Assembly: GCA_015060225.1 (NCBI GenBank) | Contig: SUYX01000001.1 | Span: 1-64,000 of the forward strand | Direction: 5' to 3' | DNA: 64,000 bases | From: Bacteroidales bacterium | Lineage (GTDB): Bacteria > Bacteroidota > Bacteroidia > Bacteroidales > UBA932 | Notes under the pieces: model-generated | What the model was told of the DNA's origin: nothing | The model's database searches: none | What the model saw: the letters and a program-made list of their open reading frames with translations, nothing else | Program-made: the position numbers and the translations under genes | In this document: positions 60,184 through 64,000 of the stretch, one piece after another | Layout of the letters: each line of letters begins with the position of its first letter | How positions within the stretch are numbered: the stretch's first letter is position 1

Positions 60184-62169
60184 ATGGTAAAGAAAATACT
60201 ATTCTCATTGGTTGCTCTTATTATTGGTATTTCTGCTTATGCGCAGATGGAGAATCCTGTATCATGGAGCGGAAAGGCCAATAAGGTGGATGGAAACATT
60301 TATGAGATTGTTCTTACAGGTGACATTACCGGAGACTGGCACATTTATGATTTGGGCCCCTATGAGGGTGGTCCTATAGCTACATCTGTAACTGTAGCAG
60401 GTGAAGGGGTGAAGGCTCTGGACAAACCGTATCTTCTTACCCCTGCCCACAGAGGGTATGATGAGCTTTTCGGGATGGAGATAGGTACCTGTGATTCAGG
60501 TGTGCAGATTGCGCAGAAAGTTGAGGTTACCTCTGCCGAAGCTGTTGCGGCAAAAGTTACCGTGGAGTGGCAGACATGCAGCGCCGGCAGTTGTCTCCCC
60601 CCTACTGATGAGGAGATAATTGTTAAGCTTCCTGCTGCTGAGGGGGCTGTTGCTCCAGCTGCTGAAAATGGTGAAAAATTGTCGGGAAGCAAAAGTGAGG
60701 GGGGAAAATCCATTTGGGCCGTTATCCTTGAGGCAATTGCGTGGGGATTTGTGGCATTGCTCACCCCATGTGTATTCCCGATGGTGCCTATGACAGTTTC
60801 ATTCTTCCTAAAGAGCAAGGATGGTAAAGGTAAGCTGTATGCATCTATGTACGGTTTCTTCATTGTGGCGCTTTATACTGTTCCAATTGCAGTAATTATC
60901 CTCCTTACCTATGTGTTGGGTGGTGATGCGGTAACTGCAGACATCTTCAACTGGCTGGCTACACACTGGATCCCCAATATCCTGTTCTTCATTATCTTTA
61001 TGGTGTTTGCCGCAAGCTTCTTTGGCGCATTTGAAATTACAATGCCAAGCTGGATGGTGAACAAGACAGATGAGAAGAGCGACAAGGGTGGCCTTGTTGG
61101 TGTGTTCTTTATGGCCCTTACCCTTGTATTGGTTTCGTTCTCGTGTACAGGTCCTATTGTGAGTTCTGTACTTATAAAGAGTACCCAGGGTGAGATTTGG
61201 GAGCCAATCATTACAATGTTTGCATTCTCGGCTGCATTTGCCCTTCCGTTTACAGTCTTTGCATTTGCTCCGTCATTGCTTAAGGATCTTCCTAAGAGCG
61301 GAGGCTGGCTGAATTCAGTTAAAGTGGTGCTCGGTTTCATTGAGGTTGCCCTTGGATTGAAGTTCCTGAGTGTTGCAGACCAGGTTTACCAGTGGAATCT
61401 GCTGGACAGGGAGGTTTACCTTGCAATCTGGATTGTGGTGTTCTCGTTGTTGGGCCTTTATTTGCTTGGCAAGTTGAGGTTTGCGCACGATACACCAGAG
61501 GACCATATTTCCGTTAAGAGACTTTTCCTTTCAATTGTGGTATTCTCGTTTGTGGTATATATGATCCCGGGTATGTGGGGTGCCCCTCTCAAGGCGTTGA
61601 GCGGATACCTTCCTCCAATTGAGAGCATTGACTTCAACCTTGCAAAACAGAATGTGGTTGTGCAGAGTGCCGGTGCTGCAGATTCGCACAGCAACCATTA
61701 CCCTGCAAAGAAATTCACAGATATGGGGCTCAAACATATAGACGGTATCCCCGGTTTCTTTGACCTGCAGGAGGCGTTGGATTACTCAAAAACTGCAGGG
61801 AAGCCTGTATTCATTGATTTTACCGGTGCAGCCTGTGTAAACTGCAGGGAGATGGAATCAAGGGTATTCTCGGATCCTGCAATAAAGGAACTCCTCAACA
61901 ACAACTTCATATTTGTTTCAATATATGGAGATGTAAAGACAGAGGTGCCGCAGCAGGAGTGGGTGACCCTTCCAAACGGAAAGGTGCTCAAGAGTCTGGG
62001 CAAGATAAACACCAGCTTTATAATGGACAAGTACAAGGTGAATGCAATGCCTTATTACATTATTGTAGATGCACATGGCAACGAGATTGTAGAGCCAAGA
62101 GGATACAATCTTGACAAGGATGCATTTGTACAGTTCCTCAAAAATGCCATTGAAGTTTACAATAAATAA
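60184..62169 (+). CDS. Thiol:disulfide interchange protein DsbD
   Basis: Protein of 661 residues with a signal peptide (LVALIIGISAYA). Residues 25-160 form the N-terminal domain with TCSAGSCLPPTDE cysteines. The eight-segment membrane core starts with ALLTPCVFPMVPMTVSFF and has SFSCTGPIVSS, supplying the two transmembrane cysteines. The C-terminal thioredoxin-like domain has CVNC (551-554). It moves electrons from cytoplasmic thioredoxin to periplasmic substrates. Confidence 0.92.
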   Translation: MVKKILFSLVALIIGISAYAQMENPVSWSGKANKVDGNIYEIVLTGDITGDWHIYDLGPYEGGPIATSVTVAGEGVKALDKPYLLTPAHRGYDELFGMEIGTCDSGVQIAQKVEVTSAEAVAAKVTVEWQTCSAGSCLPPTDEEIIVKLPAAEGAVAPAAENGEKLSGSKSEGGKSIWAVILEAIAWGFVALLTPCVFPMVPMTVSFFLKSKDGKGKLYASMYGFFIVALYTVPIAVIILLTYVLGGDAVTADIFNWLATHWIPNILFFIIFMVFAASFFGAFEITMPSWMVNKTDEKSDKGGLVGVFFMALTLVLVSFSCTGPIVSSVLIKSTQGEIWEPIITMFAFSAAFALPFTVFAFAPSLLKDLPKSGGWLNSVKVVLGFIEVALGLKFLSVADQVYQWNLLDREVYLAIWIVVFSLLGLYLLGKLRFAHDTPEDHISVKRLFLSIVVFSFVVYMIPGMWGAPLKALSGYLPPIESIDFNLAKQNVVVQSAGAADSHSNHYPAKKFTDMGLKHIDGIPGFFDLQEALDYSKTAGKPVFIDFTGAACVNCREMESRVFSDPAIKELLNNNFIFVSIYGDVKTEVPQQEWVTLPNGKVLKSLGKINTSFIMDKYKVNAMPYYIIVDAHGNEIVEPRGYNLDKDAFVQFLKNAIEVYNK

Positions 62170-62222
62170 AAATTTTTACAGGGGTGCAATGCTTGACGGT
62201 ATTGCCCCCTTTTTTTATTCCA

Positions 62223-63113
62223 ATGCAGAACAAAGTGTATAAAACAATAAAAGAGTATACGGTGATGGCATTTGCCCTCTCGCTGTATGTCTTTTCATGG
62301 ACAGCGTTCCTTATTCCAAATGAGATAACTGCAGGTGGCGTTACCGGTTTGTCATCCATCCTCAATTATGCGTTCGGTATCCCAATCTCCTATTCATACC
62401 TGGTGCTGAATGTGGTGCTCCTTGTGGCAGGAACCATAATAATGGGTAAAGGATTTGGGTTCAAGACAATTTATTGTGTACTTGTAAGTACCATTTACTT
62501 TGAATTTTTCCCCCTTATCCCTTGGGTATCCAATATAGAGGACAATCTTATCAACTCAATAATAGGAGGTGCCATGAGCGGTGTGGGCATTTCACTTGTC
62601 TTCACCCAGGGGGGAAGTACAGGTGGTGTGGATATCATTGCCCTTGTAATAAACAAATTCAAGGAGGTGCCCCCTGGAAGGGTGTTTATGATAGCAGATT
62701 TCCTTATAATCTCATCAATCCTCTTCCTCCCGGGCAAAACCCTGCAGGATCTTGTTTACGGATATGTGGTTACCGTGGCCTTCTCATATACCATTGACCA
62801 GATTCTTACCGGAAGCAAGCAGTCTGTACAGATGCTTATCATAACAAGCAAATACCAGGAGATAGCGGACAAACTCTGCTTTGAGCTGGATAAGGGCGTA
62901 ACGGCCATAAACTCCATTGGGTGGTACAAGAAATCCGAGAGCATGATAATAATGGTTGTTACCCGCAAGAATATGATGCATGAAGTCATGGCTGCCGTAA
63001 AGGAGGTTGACCATCATGCTTTCCTTACCGTTTCAACCGTTATGGGGGTATATGGTGAGGGATTTGACCAGGTAAAGGCAAAACCAAAACCAAAACAGAA
63101 GAAATTGGGTTAG
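62223..63113 (+). CDS. YitT-family membrane protein (DUF161/DUF2179)
   Basis: Protein of 296 residues, from the ATG at 62223; an upstream GTG gives a longer extension that is not conserved. It has five to six membrane segments (ALSLYVFSWTAFLIPNEITA, GVTGLSSILNYAFGIPISY) and the C-terminal DUF2179 domain (VQMLIITSKYQEIADKLCFE; GVTAINSIGWYKKSESMIIM). A widespread family with no firm function. It is followed by a bidirectional terminator. Confidence 0.88.
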   Translation: MQNKVYKTIKEYTVMAFALSLYVFSWTAFLIPNEITAGGVTGLSSILNYAFGIPISYSYLVLNVVLLVAGTIIMGKGFGFKTIYCVLVSTIYFEFFPLIPWVSNIEDNLINSIIGGAMSGVGISLVFTQGGSTGGVDIIALVINKFKEVPPGRVFMIADFLIISSILFLPGKTLQDLVYGYVVTVAFSYTIDQILTGSKQSVQMLIITSKYQEIADKLCFELDKGVTAINSIGWYKKSESMIIMVVTRKNMMHEVMAAVKEVDHHAFLTVSTVMGVYGEGFDQVKAKPKPKQKKLG

Positions 63114-63125
63114 AATATACAGCCA

Positions 63126-63171
63126 ATAAAAAAGTCCCGCTTCGTTCATTTGCGAAGCGGGACAATTTTTA
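63126..63171. terminator. Bidirectional terminator between yitT and the barrel gene
   Basis: An 11-bp perfect stem (GTCCCGCTTCG/CGAAGCGGGAC) at 63134-63144 and 63153-63163. There is an A-run on the left (T-run for the minus strand) and ATTTTT on the right, so it can stop transcripts of both convergent genes. Confidence 0.88.
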
Positions 63172-63187
63172 CCGGTTTATTCCAATA

Positions 63188-63940
63188 TTAGAATTTGAAA
63201 CCAATTTTAAGAGTAGGGGCAGCCAGGAACCCTATGTTGTGGCTGTCAGCACTCAAGTTTGACAGACCGGATTGAGGTCTGATAGTAGTTACGTTGTAAG
63301 TGTATTGGAGAGCATTCACCTCCAGTCCAACAAACATTGCAGGTAGGAAGTAGTAGTCAACCCCTGCATTTGCAGCCACTCTCAAGTTGAAAGCCTCTCC
63401 CACAGAGATGCCCATAGAGGTTGAAGAATACTTTTCGCTGTCCATCTCGTTAAGGCTGTAAGCAGCGCCAATGTGTCCGCCAAAGTGGAAATACAGGTTT
63501 TTCACACTTTTGTGCTCAAAATATCTGTCAATACCGGCGTAAACATTGTATTTGAAAGCGTAGCCCTCTGCCACAGCCTCATAGGTTGGAACAGAGCCGT
63601 CACCAGCGAAACTGTCCTCGTCAAATGTACCAAGCTTTTCGGCATAGCCCGGGAATGAAGTGAATCCCAGGCCGCCGCCGAAACGAAGTGACCATTTTTC
63701 AGAGAAGAACCAGTTTCCGTCAATTCCTACCATCAGTTTGCTGTCAAACCAGTCGGTAGAAAGAGCCTGTCCATAATAGTTGGGCAGAGTGGTAACCATA
63801 GGAGCATTATGGCTGACGAACTGGTTCGCGCCAATAGTAGCAGCTACGGTAATGTCACCCTTCTGAGGTCCGTTCTCCTGAGCGAAACCGCAGATGCACA
63901 ACATTACGGCACAAGTGAATAATATAAATCTTTTAACCAT
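63188..63940 (-). CDS. Outer-membrane beta-barrel protein
   Basis: Protein of 250 residues with a signal peptide (FILFTCAVMLCICGFA). Strand pattern (LMVGIDGNWFFSEKWSLRFG; LRVAANAGVDYYFLPAMFVG; NLYFHFGGHIGAAYSLNEMD) and a terminal Phe (TLKIGFKF) point to an outer-membrane barrel. There is a close upstream gene on the same strand at the window edge, so it may be the second gene of a pair. Confidence 0.8.
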   Translation of the reverse strand: MVKRFILFTCAVMLCICGFAQENGPQKGDITVAATIGANQFVSHNAPMVTTLPNYYGQALSTDWFDSKLMVGIDGNWFFSEKWSLRFGGGLGFTSFPGYAEKLGTFDEDSFAGDGSVPTYEAVAEGYAFKYNVYAGIDRYFEHKSVKNLYFHFGGHIGAAYSLNEMDSEKYSSTSMGISVGEAFNLRVAANAGVDYYFLPAMFVGLEVNALQYTYNVTTIRPQSGLSNLSADSHNIGFLAAPTLKIGFKF

Positions 63941-63961
63941 AGTTCTTCTGTTTTATGAAAA

Positions 63962-64000
63962 TTACTCAGCGTCAGCTGCAGACATTGCAGCATCCAAAGC
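63962..64000 (-). CDS. C-terminal end of a further gene (partial)
   Basis: Thirteen codons remain, reading ALDAAMSAADAE and then TAA on the minus strand, cut by the window edge. It lies 21 bases before the start of the barrel gene. The Ala/Asp-rich tail gives no family; called only because the frame is open and closely spaced. Confidence 0.35.
   Translation of the reverse strand, partial: ALDAAMSAADAE

Overview
This window reads as the chromosome of a member of the Bacteroidota, order Bacteroidales (possibly Rikenellaceae or a relative; the family is an inference). The support is: (1) gene families largely confined to the phylum (GldH-like lipoprotein, DUF4136, DUF3109, Bacteroidales-type ProX deacylase, PspC-PadR-PspC cluster, LptE/TPR/SecG order); (2) promoters of the Bacteroidota form TTTG-N(16-23)-TAnnTTTG in front of many genes and the single tRNA, usually without a Shine-Dalgarno site; (3) many SPII lipoproteins and small outer-membrane barrels. 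Gene density is high and there is no prophage, insertion sequence, CRISPR array or rRNA. It looks like core genome.

Layout. 0-5 kb (minus strand): transketolase N half, DUF4136 lipoprotein, beta-barrel, transketolase C half, ECF sigma factor, anti-sigma-like membrane protein and Spy-like periplasmic protein. 5-12 kb: lepA, a secreted S9 peptidase, a large TPR lipoprotein and kdsB. 12-15 kb (plus): sigma-54-type activator, lptE, TPR protein, secG. 15-17.6 kb: PspC-PadR-PspC operon behind a perfect 18-bp inverted repeat. 17.6-20 kb (minus): DUF456, polyprenyl synthase, barrel, thioredoxin. 20-22 kb: an AT-rich orphan secreted protein and kbl. 22-29 kb (minus): U32 peptidase, holB, ricT, gldH and trmB, with a TPR protein upstream. 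29-32.5 kb: M16 family protein that has lost its zinc site, DUF3109 protein. 32.5-34.2 kb: DUF2007, membrane protein, ROK kinase. 34-43.6 kb: coiled-coil protein, hemW, a solitary sdhC/frdC, pyrH-frr, topB, pgk, rRNA methyltransferase, lgt. 44-48.5 kb: tandem MORN-like paralogues, ProX deacylase, SGNH hydrolase, miaA, smpB. 48.6-57.6 kb: gcvP, carboxyltransferase plus biotin carrier, yraN, manC, arginine deiminase, pheS. 57.7-64 kb: tRNA-Gly, C10 cysteine peptidase, SGNH hydrolase, DsbD, YitT, a barrel and the tail of one more gene.

How the genes fit together. Much of the content serves the envelope: LPS (kdsB, lptE, manC), lipoprotein maturation (lgt), secretion (secG), oxidative folding (dsbD, thioredoxin) and several barrels. 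The rest is translation and RNA housekeeping (lepA, frr, smpB, miaA, trmB, pheS, tRNA), central carbon and amino-acid metabolism (split transketolase, pgk, kbl, gcvP, arginine deiminase, carboxyltransferase) and replication/repair (holB, topB).

The least expected content is a dispersed 51-bp hairpin repeat present as short tandem arrays at two intergenic sites 21 kb apart in opposite orientations; at one site a diverged extra unit coincides with the kbl terminator. Other points are the PadR-type operator candidate, an M16 family protein without zinc ligands, a transketolase whose halves are separated by envelope genes, and a full-consensus promoter in a convergent gap. I did not find a clearly novel multi-gene system. 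All calls rest on reading the sequence and family knowledge; no database search was run.
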